This document shows positions 13,697 to 21,434 of a stretch of 23,638 nt of DNA, piece by piece. The notes below the pieces were generated by a model. That model did no database searches. It worked only from the letters and a program-made list of their open reading frames with translations, and was not told the DNA's origin. This DNA is from an uncultured Anaerovibrio sp. (GTDB taxonomy: Bacteria > Bacillota > Negativicutes > Selenomonadales > Selenomonadaceae). Location of the stretch: contig CAKPYV010000035.1 of the NCBI GenBank assembly GCA_934203205.1, forward strand, positions 1 through 23,638, in the 5' to 3' direction. Numbering within the stretch: the stretch's first letter is position 1; each line of letters begins with the position of its first letter. The position numbers were made by a program, and so were the translations under genes.

Positions 13697-15466
13697 ATGG
13701 GTGCAAACGGAATCTATGGCTTGTCCGGCTCAGGTCTTGACATTGAATCCCTGGTAAAAATGGGAATGATGAACAAGCAGAATCAGTACGATAAGATGTA
13801 CCAGACTCAGCTGAAGCAGACCTGGGTAAAGGAAGCCTATAACACAGTATATACAGATGTAAAAGCATTTAAGGAAAGCATGTCAACCTTCAAAATGCAG
13901 TCCAATATGAGTGCCATGCAGGCAACCAGCAGTAATAATGATGTGGTTAGTGTTACTGCCAATGGTGCGGCTGCTGCCATGAACCACAAGATCACTGTGG
14001 AGCAGGTGGCCAGCAATGCCTATCTGATGACGGCCAATGGACAGAAGATTGACAGAGCCAACACCACTGCTGCTAATAGTGCATATCTGAAGGATGTGCT
14101 TTTTAGTGGAGATGCTACCAAGACTACTGTCGATGGTCAGACATCTTACATTGTTAAGAATGGTACCACTGGCAAGACAGATACCTTCAAGGGCTCTGAT
14201 GTGGCTATTTCCATTGAGGTGCAGGATGGCAATGATGTGGACAGCGATGGCAAGCCTGTTACCCACAAGGTAGAGTTTACCTATGATCAGATATTTGGGG
14301 ATAACAAGACTCTGAATGATTTGGCTTCTGCTTTCTCCAACAGCGGTGCCAATGTTCAGGGTGGTTATGATACTGTTAACGACAGCTTCAGTCTGTATAA
14401 CAAAACCAGTGGCTCTGCTAACAAAATCGGCTTAAAGGCTAATAATGATACATCTGCAGAGCTTCTGAACAAGCTCCATTTAGCAAGTTATAATGCTCAG
14501 GATAATAAGTTGGGCAGTGAGGTTAAGTTTACTAATGGCACTATGACCGAGGCTGCAGTTGGTACCAATGCCAAGGCTACCATTGATGGCAAGACCTATG
14601 AATCTGATACTAACAAGCTGAATGTAGCCAATGTTATCTACAATTTCAATGGGGTATCTGCCAAGAATGCAGATGGTACTTATCAGGCTTCTACCATCAG
14701 CGTTTCTCAGGACACTGACAAGATTGTGGATAATGTGAAGAAGTTTGTGGAAACCTACAATACTCTCATTGACAGTCTTAACACTAAGTATAGAGAGGAA
14801 AAGAATACTGACTACAAGCCACTGACCAAGAAGCAGGAAGGGGAAATGACAGAGTCCCAGATTGATAAGTGGAATGAAAAGGCTAAGTCTGGTCTCCTGT
14901 ACCATGATAACAATATCTATTCCATTATCAGTGATATGCGGGAATCTCTCTATACCAAGGTGGATGCGGTGGATACAGTTCTTACCGATGCTAAGGGCAA
15001 CAAGTATTCCTACAATTCCATGTCTTCTATTGGTATTACCTCCTCCACCAATCAGGGCCATATTACTCTAGATGAGGAAAAGCTGAAAAAGGCTTTGACA
15101 GAGGATCCGGATTGCGTGTACCAGCTTTTTGCTTCTGACCAGGATAGTACCTATGTTTCTGGTTCTACCAACAAGAATCAGGCTGATACCTACACCAGCA
15201 AGAGTGATTATCTCAACACCGGTATTGCCAACAGATTGTACAATGCTATGACTACTAACATTAGTAATCTGGAAAGCTATGCTGGCACCAGCAAGGAAAC
15301 TGATGATGAAAGCTATCTGGGCAAGCTGATTACCAATATGAACACCAAGATGACCAGCTTCCAGACCTTGATGAAGTCCTATGAAAGCAAGCTGTACGAA
15401 AAGTATGATGCTATGGAGGTTGCTCTTTCCAAGCTGGGTGCTCAGCTGAGCTATATTACTGGCTAA
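13697..15466 (+). CDS. fliD: FliD, flagellar filament cap protein
   Basis: FliD forms the cap at the filament tip that helps flagellin fold into place. The N-terminus (YGLSGSGLDIESLVKMGM) and the following helices carry the FliD N-domain; the C-terminus (about 490-589, ending in a long helix with KSYESKLYEKYDAMEVALSKL) is the FliD C-domain. The central region (about 100-440) is Asn/Thr/Lys-rich and variable, and contributes most of the 589-residue length, longer than the 470 or so in enterics. No cysteine is seen before C-terminal DPDCVYQLF, where one occurs. ATG 13697 is preceded by AAAGGAGGGA. FliS follows after 23 bases. Confidence 0.96.
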   Translation: MGANGIYGLSGSGLDIESLVKMGMMNKQNQYDKMYQTQLKQTWVKEAYNTVYTDVKAFKESMSTFKMQSNMSAMQATSSNNDVVSVTANGAAAAMNHKITVEQVASNAYLMTANGQKIDRANTTAANSAYLKDVLFSGDATKTTVDGQTSYIVKNGTTGKTDTFKGSDVAISIEVQDGNDVDSDGKPVTHKVEFTYDQIFGDNKTLNDLASAFSNSGANVQGGYDTVNDSFSLYNKTSGSANKIGLKANNDTSAELLNKLHLASYNAQDNKLGSEVKFTNGTMTEAAVGTNAKATIDGKTYESDTNKLNVANVIYNFNGVSAKNADGTYQASTISVSQDTDKIVDNVKKFVETYNTLIDSLNTKYREEKNTDYKPLTKKQEGEMTESQIDKWNEKAKSGLLYHDNNIYSIISDMRESLYTKVDAVDTVLTDAKGNKYSYNSMSSIGITSSTNQGHITLDEEKLKKALTEDPDCVYQLFASDQDSTYVSGSTNKNQADTYTSKSDYLNTGIANRLYNAMTTNISNLESYAGTSKETDDESYLGKLITNMNTKMTSFQTLMKSYESKLYEKYDAMEVALSKLGAQLSYITG

Positions 15467-15489
15467 TAGCCTGAAAAAGAGGGAAATAT

Positions 15490-15876
15490 ATGATTAATAA
15501 TGCAGCAGAAGCCTATAAGAGACAGCAGGTTATGACCGCTACGCCAGAGGCTTTAACCCTGATGCTATATAATGGTGCCCTCCGGTTTATGAAGGAAGGG
15601 CTGGAGGCTATGGAGGCCAAGGAGTGGGAGCATTGCAACAACTCTCTCCAGAAAGCCCAGAAGATTATTCTGGAGTTTCAGGCTACCTTGAAGATGGAAT
15701 ATGATATTTCCAAGCAGCTGATGCCTCTCTATGATTATGTTTACAATGGTCTAGTTGAGGCTAATATGAAAAGCAAGCCGGAGAAGGTTACGGAGTGCAT
15801 GGATATTATTCGTGAGCTGCGGGATGCCTGGGCTCAGGCTATGAAAACCGCTCGTCAGGAAAGAGGTGCTTCCTAA
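15490..15876 (+). CDS. fliS: FliS, flagellin export chaperone
   Basis: FliS binds the C-terminal end of flagellin in the cytoplasm and prevents early polymerisation. The 128-residue helical protein has the family start (AAEAYKRQQVMTATPEALTLMLYNGALRFM), the middle helix with AKEWEHCNNSLQKAQKII and the LMPLYDYVYNGLVEAN segment. GAGGG lies before ATG 15490. Its TAA overlaps the start of the following small gene by one base. Presence of FliS implies that a flagellin gene exists elsewhere in the genome. Confidence 0.96.
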   Translation: MINNAAEAYKRQQVMTATPEALTLMLYNGALRFMKEGLEAMEAKEWEHCNNSLQKAQKIILEFQATLKMEYDISKQLMPLYDYVYNGLVEANMKSKPEKVTECMDIIRELRDAWAQAMKTARQERGAS

Positions 15877-16247
15877 TGAAGCCTCCTGTTATGCCTAGAC
15901 GCCAGTTGGAGTTTACGGATCGCCAGCTGTGGGAAAAGTATTGGATGGTTACCCAGGAGCTTTTGAAGTTTATTAAGGTTGAGGAGATTGATACCTTTTT
16001 GAATCTGGTGGACCAGCGGCAGCAGCTGATGGAAATGATGAAGGCTCTGCCAGAAGAAAAGCAGGATTTCCGCCATACGGAGGAATGTGCTCAGCTTAAG
16101 GAACAGATTAAGCCTTTGGATATGCAGATTATGTACAAGGCTAGAACCTGGCTGAACAAATCCCGCCGGAACAATACTCAGGTTAGGGCTTACGACGGGA
16201 TACGGGGAGTTACCAACGGCGGCTATAGCTTTAATCGCCAGCTTTAA
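15876..16247 (+). CDS. Small FliT-like helical flagellar protein
   Basis: This 123-residue protein is translationally coupled to fliS (TAATG) and is the last gene of the flagellar operon, the usual place of fliT, the FliD chaperone. The central part is helical with heptad-type spacing (WMVTQELLKFIKVEEIDTFL, then DQRQQLMEMMKAL and LKEQIKPLDMQIMYKARTW), which fits FliT; the N-terminus is basic and the C-terminus (about 98-123) is Arg/Asn/Gly-rich and probably flexible. Sequence signatures for FliT are weak, so the name rests on context and secondary structure. A rho-independent terminator follows 15 bases later. Confidence 0.6.
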   Translation: MKPPVMPRRQLEFTDRQLWEKYWMVTQELLKFIKVEEIDTFLNLVDQRQQLMEMMKALPEEKQDFRHTEECAQLKEQIKPLDMQIMYKARTWLNKSRRNNTQVRAYDGIRGVTNGGYSFNRQL

Positions 16248-16262
16248 ATTAAATATTTTGAG

Positions 16263-16298
16263 AAGGCCACGACGGAAAATGTTGTGGCTTTTTCTTTT
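16263..16298 (+). terminator. Rho-independent terminator of the flagellar operon
   Basis: GCCACGAC (16266-16273) pairs with GTTGTGGC (16281-16288) over eight positions including one G-T, extendable by an AAG/CTT foot, then TTTTTCTTTT. It closes the late flagellar operon before the atp promoter. Confidence 0.85.
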
Positions 16299-16490
16299 AT
16301 AATTAATACTTATTCATACATAAAGGGTACTTATGCAAAAATAAAAAATAAATAAATAAATTTAATTATTTTTCACAATAGCGGTGTATTCTCTGAAAAG
16401 ATATGTTATAATAAAACGGTTAAGGGGCGGATTATATTTCTGCCAATTTATTAATATTCAATCGAAGATGCTTTGCATCGGAGGAGGAAT
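16299..16490 (+). promoter_or_regulatory. atp operon promoter and leader
   Basis: This A/T-rich stretch has no gene. The key element is an extended -10, TGTTATAAT at 16404-16412, with no good -35. Upstream, 16340-16362 is an A/T tract with a short (TAAA)-type repeat that could act as an UP element. The mRNA leader would be about 72 bases. A small hairpin, GATGC (16467-16471) TTT GCATC (16475-16479), directly precedes the ribosome-binding site GGAGGAGG at 16480-16487 and might tune atpI translation. Confidence 0.55.
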
Positions 16491-16862
16491 ATGAGAGAAA
16501 TTTTTTTGACAAAGGCCAGGCCACTGGCAAAGTATCTCATTGCTGGTACGGTGCTGATGGTGGTGAATCTATGGGCTGTGGGCAAGCTGGAGCTGCTGGC
16601 TGGCCTATTGGCAGGCTATGGCCTTGGCATGGTTTGGTATGGTGTAATGTTCGGCAGATTGTGGCGCAGCGGGGATATGACTATCGCCCAAGCCAAGCAG
16701 CATGTGGTTATAGGAGCAATCCTGCGATTGATGCTGATGGCGGTTGTATTCTGGGCTGCAATACAGGTGTCCTTTGGACAGTTTCTGGCCACGGTCACAG
16801 GCTTTGGCATAGTTTATGTGCTGGGCATGGTAATGCTGATTCTCTCAGCTAGACAAATGTAA
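16491..16862 (+). CDS. atpI: AtpI, ATP synthase accessory membrane protein
   Basis: AtpI assists assembly of the c ring and is usually the first gene of atp operons. The 123-residue protein has four hydrophobic segments (about 13-33, 36-55, 73-93 and 97-118) with few charged residues between. The frame is open to a TTG at 16473, but GGAGGAGG lies just before ATG 16491, which fixes the start. AtpI proteins diverge strongly, so the call rests on membrane topology, size and position. It is separated from atpB by 84 bases containing a stable hairpin. Confidence 0.85.
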   Translation: MREIFLTKARPLAKYLIAGTVLMVVNLWAVGKLELLAGLLAGYGLGMVWYGVMFGRLWRSGDMTIAQAKQHVVIGAILRLMLMAVVFWAAIQVSFGQFLATVTGFGIVYVLGMVMLILSARQM

Positions 16863-16901
16863 GGGCTTCCCCAATATTTTGTCAAAGGAATTTTCAAGTG
16901 G

Positions 16902-16925
16902 TGTGACAGACTTGGAGTCTGCACA
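16902..16925 (+). other. mRNA hairpin between atpI and atpB
   Basis: TGTG (16902-16905), a bulged A, CAGACT (16907-16912), loop TGG, AGTCTG (16916-16921), CACA (16922-16925): ten pairs with one bulge. No T-run follows, so it is not a terminator. It precedes the strong AAAGGAGGTAG of atpB by about five bases and may be a processing or stability element that lets the core subunits be made in larger amount than AtpI. Confidence 0.5.
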
Positions 16926-16946
16926 ACAAAAGGAGGTAGAGGTTCT

Positions 16947-17618
16947 ATGCACGAAATCGGTGTTCGCGAAACAGTGCAGTTTGCCGGACTGACCTTCAAT
17001 TGGGAAACACTGGTGATGACCTGGATAACCATGGCCATTGTTATTGCAATTGGTTTTTTGGCTTCCAGAAGTCTTAAGCTGGTGCCTACCGGAGCTCAGA
17101 ATGTAGTAGAAATTCTCATTGTTTGGCTCCGTGAACAGGTTCACAACAATTTGGGAACCAGAGGGGATTTTTTGACACCTTTGATTGTTACCTTGTTCCT
17201 GTTCCTGGTAATTTCCAACTGGCTAGGTCTGGTGCCACGTATGGCATCTCCGACAAATGATCTGAACACCACCTTAGGTCTGGCTCTCCTGATGGTTCTG
17301 ATTGTCCACGTTCTGGGTATCTACATGAAGGGTATGCATTATATTCAGCATTTCTTCAAGCCAGTAGCCCCATTTGTGGTTATCAATGCCATTGAGGAGG
17401 TAGCAAAGCCTATCACTCTGTCCTTCCGTCTATTTGGTAACATTATGGCAGGCGAGATTTTGATTATCATCCTGCTGAAGCTGGTGCCAATCTGGATGCC
17501 TATTCCATCTGTTGTATGGCTGGCTTTCAGTATCTTTATCGGCGGAGTTCAGGCATTTATCTTCACCAGTCTGTCCTTGGCATATCTTGCCAATGCAGTT
17601 AAGGAAAGTGAAGACTAA
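16947..17618 (+). CDS. atpB: ATP synthase F0 subunit a
   Basis: Subunit a forms the two half-channels by which ions reach and leave the c ring. The 223-residue protein has five or six membrane segments. The essential arginine facing the c-ring carboxylate is R161 in LSFRLFGNIMAGE; SPTNDLNTTLGLAL (about 101-114) and the last-helix Gln (Q202 in GGVQAFIFTSL) are also in place. ATG 16947 is preceded by AAAGGAGGTAGAGG. It is the first structural subunit of the F0 sector and is followed by atpE after 48 bases. Confidence 0.97.
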   Translation: MHEIGVRETVQFAGLTFNWETLVMTWITMAIVIAIGFLASRSLKLVPTGAQNVVEILIVWLREQVHNNLGTRGDFLTPLIVTLFLFLVISNWLGLVPRMASPTNDLNTTLGLALLMVLIVHVLGIYMKGMHYIQHFFKPVAPFVVINAIEEVAKPITLSFRLFGNIMAGEILIIILLKLVPIWMPIPSVVWLAFSIFIGGVQAFIFTSLSLAYLANAVKESED

Positions 17619-17666
17619 GGATTTATCTATTTTTATGAATTGGAATGTAAGAGGAGGATTTTTCTA

Positions 17667-17918
17667 ATGGAAAACGCAATTATGGTAGCAGCAGCTCTGC
17701 TGGGTGCAGGTATTACTATGGGTTTGGCAGCAATCGGTGCAGGTCTTGGCGATAGCCTTGTTGCTAGCAAGTTCATCGAGGGCTTGACTCGTCAGCCAGA
17801 GGCTAAGAACGTGCTGTTCACCAACACCCTGATTTCTATCGGTCTGGTAGAGTCCATGGCAATTATTGCTACAGTTATTGCCCTGATTATGCTCTTTGCA
17901 AATCCGCTCATCAAATAA
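17667..17918 (+). CDS. atpE: ATP synthase F0 subunit c
   Basis: Subunit c forms the rotating ring; each copy is two membrane helices with a loop (RQPEAK, R42-K47) that contacts F1. The protein is 83 residues. The ion-binding carboxylate is E62 in helix 2, in LVESMAII; S63 follows it. In helix 1, IGAGLGDSL places D29 at the position of Gln32 in the Na+-binding Ilyobacter ring, whose second-helix residues are E65-S66. The frame is open back to 17640, but GAGGAGG ahead of ATG 17667 and the family start MENA show the true start. What ion is used is not proven by sequence. Confidence 0.96.
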   Translation: MENAIMVAAALLGAGITMGLAAIGAGLGDSLVASKFIEGLTRQPEAKNVLFTNTLISIGLVESMAIIATVIALIMLFANPLIK

Positions 17919-17958
17919 GAAACTATTTGAAGTGTGATTTTTAGAGGAGGCAATAGAA

Positions 17959-18462
17959 TTGATAGATATAAATGCAACACTGGTTGCTCAGATGCTGAAC
18001 TTCTTGATTCTGGTTGTCGTTCTCCGCTTGGTGGCCTATAAGCCTATCGTAAAAATGCTGAAGGAGCGCGAGGAGCGCATTGCTGGCAGCATTGAGAAGG
18101 CTGATGCTGATATGGCAGAGGCTGAAGCTGTCCTGAAGGATTACAAGGCACAGCTGGCTAGTGCTCGTGTCAAGGCACAGGATATTATGGATAAGGCAGA
18201 AAAGCGTGCTCAGGATGAGCATTCTGCCAAGATTCAGGAGACTCATAGCGAAATCAAGCAGATGAAGGAAGCTGCCCAGCAGCAGATTCAGCGTGAGCGT
18301 TCCCAGGCTGTAGAGCAGTTGAAAAGCCAGATGGTGGTTCTTTCAATGGCTGCAGCTCAGAAGATTGTTTCCAAGAATATGGATGCTGCTGAGAATGAGG
18401 CCCTTATTGGCGAGTTTATTGACCAGCTGGATAAGGACAAAATTGGTGATCTGCCATGCTAA
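17959..18462 (+). CDS. atpF: ATP synthase F0 subunit b
   Basis: Subunit b is the outer stalk that holds F1 against rotation. The 167-residue protein has one N-terminal membrane helix (about 9-28, MLNFLILVVVLRLVAYKPI) and a long charged helix (about 33-155) that would form a right-handed coiled coil. It starts with TTG 17959, eight bases after AGAGGAGG; no ATG or GTG fits. Its end overlaps atpH by seven bases. Confidence 0.96.
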   Translation: MIDINATLVAQMLNFLILVVVLRLVAYKPIVKMLKEREERIAGSIEKADADMAEAEAVLKDYKAQLASARVKAQDIMDKAEKRAQDEHSAKIQETHSEIKQMKEAAQQQIQRERSQAVEQLKSQMVVLSMAAAQKIVSKNMDAAENEALIGEFIDQLDKDKIGDLPC

Positions 18463-18998
18463 ATATACAGCTTGCCCGTAAATACGGGACGGCAATCTTT
18501 GAGATTGCCAATGAGGACAACAAGCTTGAGGAATATGGCCGTGAGCTTGCCGATGTAAGTCAGGCTCTATTTGCTCAGGCAGAATTGAAGGACTTCCTGA
18601 CCAATCCCCAGATACAGCCGGAAGATAAGAAGCAGGTGCTTCTCAGGCTGTTAAAGGACCAGGTTTCACCTATGATGATGAATTTCCTGCTCCTGCTGGT
18701 GGACAAGCGCCGCATTGTGCTGCTGGAGGCTATTAACGACTGCTATCAGGAGCTGTCCAACAAGGCCCAGGGTATCATCGTTGCAGATGTTACTACGGCT
18801 TATGAATTGAAGGCGGAGCTTCGGAGCCGCCTGAGCAGCAAGCTGGAGTCTGTAACTGGCAAAAAGGTACAGCTCCGTACTCATCAGGACCAGTCCATTA
18901 TTGGCGGCGTGGTGGTAAAGATTGGTGACACCCGCATTGACGGCAGTGTTATCGGACGCTTGCAGGCTCTCAAGGCTGAATTGATGGCAAGTAATTGA
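18456..18998 (+). CDS. atpH: ATP synthase F1 subunit delta
   Basis: Delta joins the top of F1 to the b stalk (OSCP in mitochondria). The 180-residue protein has the N-terminal six-helix domain (IQLARKYGTAIFEIANEDNK...) and the conserved C-terminal part with GIIVADVTTAYEL and IIGGVVVKIGDTRIDGSVIGRL. The start lies inside atpF (overlap 18456-18462), so translation is probably coupled. Confidence 0.97.
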   Translation: MLNIQLARKYGTAIFEIANEDNKLEEYGRELADVSQALFAQAELKDFLTNPQIQPEDKKQVLLRLLKDQVSPMMMNFLLLLVDKRRIVLLEAINDCYQELSNKAQGIIVADVTTAYELKAELRSRLSSKLESVTGKKVQLRTHQDQSIIGGVVVKIGDTRIDGSVIGRLQALKAELMASN

Positions 18999-19021
18999 TA
19001 AAATTGGGGTGACAGCGAAGT

Positions 19022-20557
19022 ATGAAGATGAATCCGGAAGAAATAACAGCCATTATCAAGGATCAGATCAAAAATTATGCTGTTGATCTGAATGTTGATG
19101 AAGTTGGCTCTGTTATCGAAATCGGTGACGGTATTGCCCATATTCATGGCTTGAACAAGGCTATGGCTGGGGAGCTGTTGGATTTCGGTAATGATATATA
19201 TGGTCTGGTTCTGAACCTGGAGCAGGACAATGTTGGTGCCGTTATTCTTGGCGGTGAAACCGAGATTAAGGAAGGTGCTCAGGTAAAGAGAACTGGAACT
19301 ATTATGCAGGTTCCTGTAGGTCAGGCCATGATTGGCCGTGTAGTAGATGCCTTGGGCCGTCCTATTGATGGCAAGGGCCCTATTCCTACTACTGAGACTC
19401 GTCCAGTTGAGTTTAATGCTCCTGGTATTGCAGACAGAAAGTCTGTACATGAGCCTCTCCAGACTGGTATCAAGGCATTGGATGCTCTGGTACCAATCGG
19501 CCGTGGTCAGCGTGAGTTGATTATCGGTGACCGTGGTACTGGTAAGACTGCTATTGCGGTAGATACCATTCTGAACCAGAAGGGCCAGAACTGTATCTGC
19601 GTATATGTAGCTATTGGTCAGAAGGCTTCCACCGTAGCCCGCGTGGTAAAGACCTTGGAAGACGCCGGTGCTATGGAATATAGTATCGTAGTAGCTGCTA
19701 CAGCTGCTGATTCTGCTCCTTTGCAGTATCTGGCTCCTTATGCCGGTGTTGCTATGGCAGAGTATTTTATGTATAGAAAAGATGAGAATGGTCAGGGCGG
19801 CCACTGCCTGTGCGTTTATGATGATTTGACCAAGCATGCTGCGGCATACCGTGCTATGTCCCTACTGCTCCGCAGACCACCAGGACGTGAGGCATATCCA
19901 GGCGATGTATTCTATCTACATTCCCGTCTGTTGGAGCGTGCTGCTAAATTGTCTGATGACCTGGGTGCAGGCTCTATTACTGCACTGCCAATTATCGAGA
20001 CTTTGGCAGGTGACCTTTCCGCATATATTCCTACCAACGTAATTTCCATTACAGATGGTCAGATCATGCTGGAGACTGATGCGTTCTATTCCGGTATCCG
20101 TCCTGCTATCAGCGTAGGTCTGTCCGTATCCCGTGTAGGTGGTTCCGCTCAGATTAAGGCTATGAAGCAGGTTGCTGGTACCATGCGTCTGGATTTGGCT
20201 CAGTATCGTGAGCTGGCAGCATTCTCCCAGTTTGCTTCTGATCTGGATGCTGCTACCAAGGCTCAGCTGGACCGTGGTGTCCGCATGGTTGAGACTCTGA
20301 AGCAGGCCCAGTATTCTCCAATGTCTGTAGAGGATCAGGTACTGGTTATCTTTACTGCTGTTCGTGGCTATCTGGTAGATATTCCTGTAGAGAAGGTAGT
20401 AATCTTTCAGGATGAGTACCTGAAGTTCATGCACGCAGAGCATCCAGAAATCGGTGAGAAGATTGTTCAGCAGCAGAAGCTGGATGATGCACTGGAGAAG
20501 GCTATTTCCGCGTCTATTGAGGAATTCAAGGAAACTGTAACATACAAAATGGCATAA
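19022..20557 (+). CDS. atpA: ATP synthase F1 subunit alpha
   Basis: Alpha alternates with beta in the F1 hexamer and holds non-catalytic nucleotide. The P-loop GDRGTGKT is at 169-176; the arginine finger that reaches the beta site is R371 in SVSRVGGSAQ. The length of 511 residues is normal. ATG 19022 and ATG 19028 are both possible; the G-rich GGGGTGAC upstream fits 19022. It follows atpH by 23 bases. Confidence 0.98.
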   Translation: MKMNPEEITAIIKDQIKNYAVDLNVDEVGSVIEIGDGIAHIHGLNKAMAGELLDFGNDIYGLVLNLEQDNVGAVILGGETEIKEGAQVKRTGTIMQVPVGQAMIGRVVDALGRPIDGKGPIPTTETRPVEFNAPGIADRKSVHEPLQTGIKALDALVPIGRGQRELIIGDRGTGKTAIAVDTILNQKGQNCICVYVAIGQKASTVARVVKTLEDAGAMEYSIVVAATAADSAPLQYLAPYAGVAMAEYFMYRKDENGQGGHCLCVYDDLTKHAAAYRAMSLLLRRPPGREAYPGDVFYLHSRLLERAAKLSDDLGAGSITALPIIETLAGDLSAYIPTNVISITDGQIMLETDAFYSGIRPAISVGLSVSRVGGSAQIKAMKQVAGTMRLDLAQYRELAAFSQFASDLDAATKAQLDRGVRMVETLKQAQYSPMSVEDQVLVIFTAVRGYLVDIPVEKVVIFQDEYLKFMHAEHPEIGEKIVQQQKLDDALEKAISASIEEFKETVTYKMA

Positions 20558-20573
20558 GGCGAGGTGATTTTAT

Positions 20574-21422
20574 TTGGCTAGTTTACAGGATATACGCCGT
20601 CGTATCAAGAGCGTAAAGAGTATTCAGCAAATCACAAACGCTATGAACATGGTTGCAACCTCTCGTTTGCGCAAGGCAAAGGAGGCGGCTGTGGCCAACA
20701 AGCCTTATGCAGATAAAATGGCACAGGTAGTATCAGATATCGCTGCTAATGTAGGGGATTTTTCTCATCCTCTGCTGGAGGTACGCCAGGAGGGCAAAAA
20801 GCTGATTCTGGTAATGGCTTCCGACAAGGGCCTGGCTGGTGCCTATGCCAGCAATGCCTTCAAGGAGGCTGTGGCTGGTATTGAGGACAAGTCCAACACT
20901 GAGATTGTGGCTGTAGGCCGCAAAACCGATGCTTTCTTTAGAAATCGGGATTATGAGGTGGCCAAGTCCTATATTGGTATTAGTGAGCGTCCTTCCTATG
21001 ATGATGCCAGGGAGATTGCTGTAGACCTGATTTCCAGATTTGTTTCTGGAGAGGTCAAGGAAATCTCTATGGTTTATACCCGTTTTGTGTCAGCTATCAG
21101 CTGTGTTCCTGAGACTGTTCAGCTTTTGCCTTTTGGCAATTTGGCTGGTCAGGGTGGAACCCATGCCGAGTACATCTATGAGCCTGATGCTCAGTCTGTA
21201 CTGGGCTATATGCTGCCACAGTATCTGGTAACTACAATCTATGCCGCTCTTTTGCAGGCTGCAGCCAGCGAGCTCAGCTCCCGTATGAATGCTATGAGCA
21301 ATGCTACGGACAATGCACAGGAGCTTATCGCAAAACTTGATTTGCATTATAACAAAGTTCGTCAGGCCGGTATCACCCGCGAGATTACAGAAATCGTGGG
21401 CGGTGCTGAGGCACTGAAATAA
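20574..21422 (+). CDS. atpG: ATP synthase F1 subunit gamma
   Basis: Gamma is the rotor shaft through the centre of F1. The N-terminal helix (LQDIRRRIKSVKSIQQITNAM, then MVATSRLRKA) and the C-terminal helix (ASELSSRMNAMSNATDNA with LDLHYNKVRQAGITREI) form its coiled coil; the domain between is Rossmann-like. It is 282 residues long. The start is TTG 20574 after GGCGAGGTG; no closer ATG matches the family start MASLQDIRRR. Confidence 0.97.
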   Translation: MASLQDIRRRIKSVKSIQQITNAMNMVATSRLRKAKEAAVANKPYADKMAQVVSDIAANVGDFSHPLLEVRQEGKKLILVMASDKGLAGAYASNAFKEAVAGIEDKSNTEIVAVGRKTDAFFRNRDYEVAKSYIGISERPSYDDAREIAVDLISRFVSGEVKEISMVYTRFVSAISCVPETVQLLPFGNLAGQGGTHAEYIYEPDAQSVLGYMLPQYLVTTIYAALLQAAASELSSRMNAMSNATDNAQELIAKLDLHYNKVRQAGITREITEIVGGAEALK

Positions 21423-21434
21423 GGGGGTTTACCA

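Noticed and set aside
16340..16362. Microsatellite-type (TAAA) repeat as a phase-variation tract
   Set aside because: Only about three units, A/T-rich background, far upstream of the -10; better explained as an UP-like A tract.
18884..19837. Open frame of 317 codons on the - strand over atpA
   Set aside because: Fully inside atpA, composition typical of a reverse-frame shadow.
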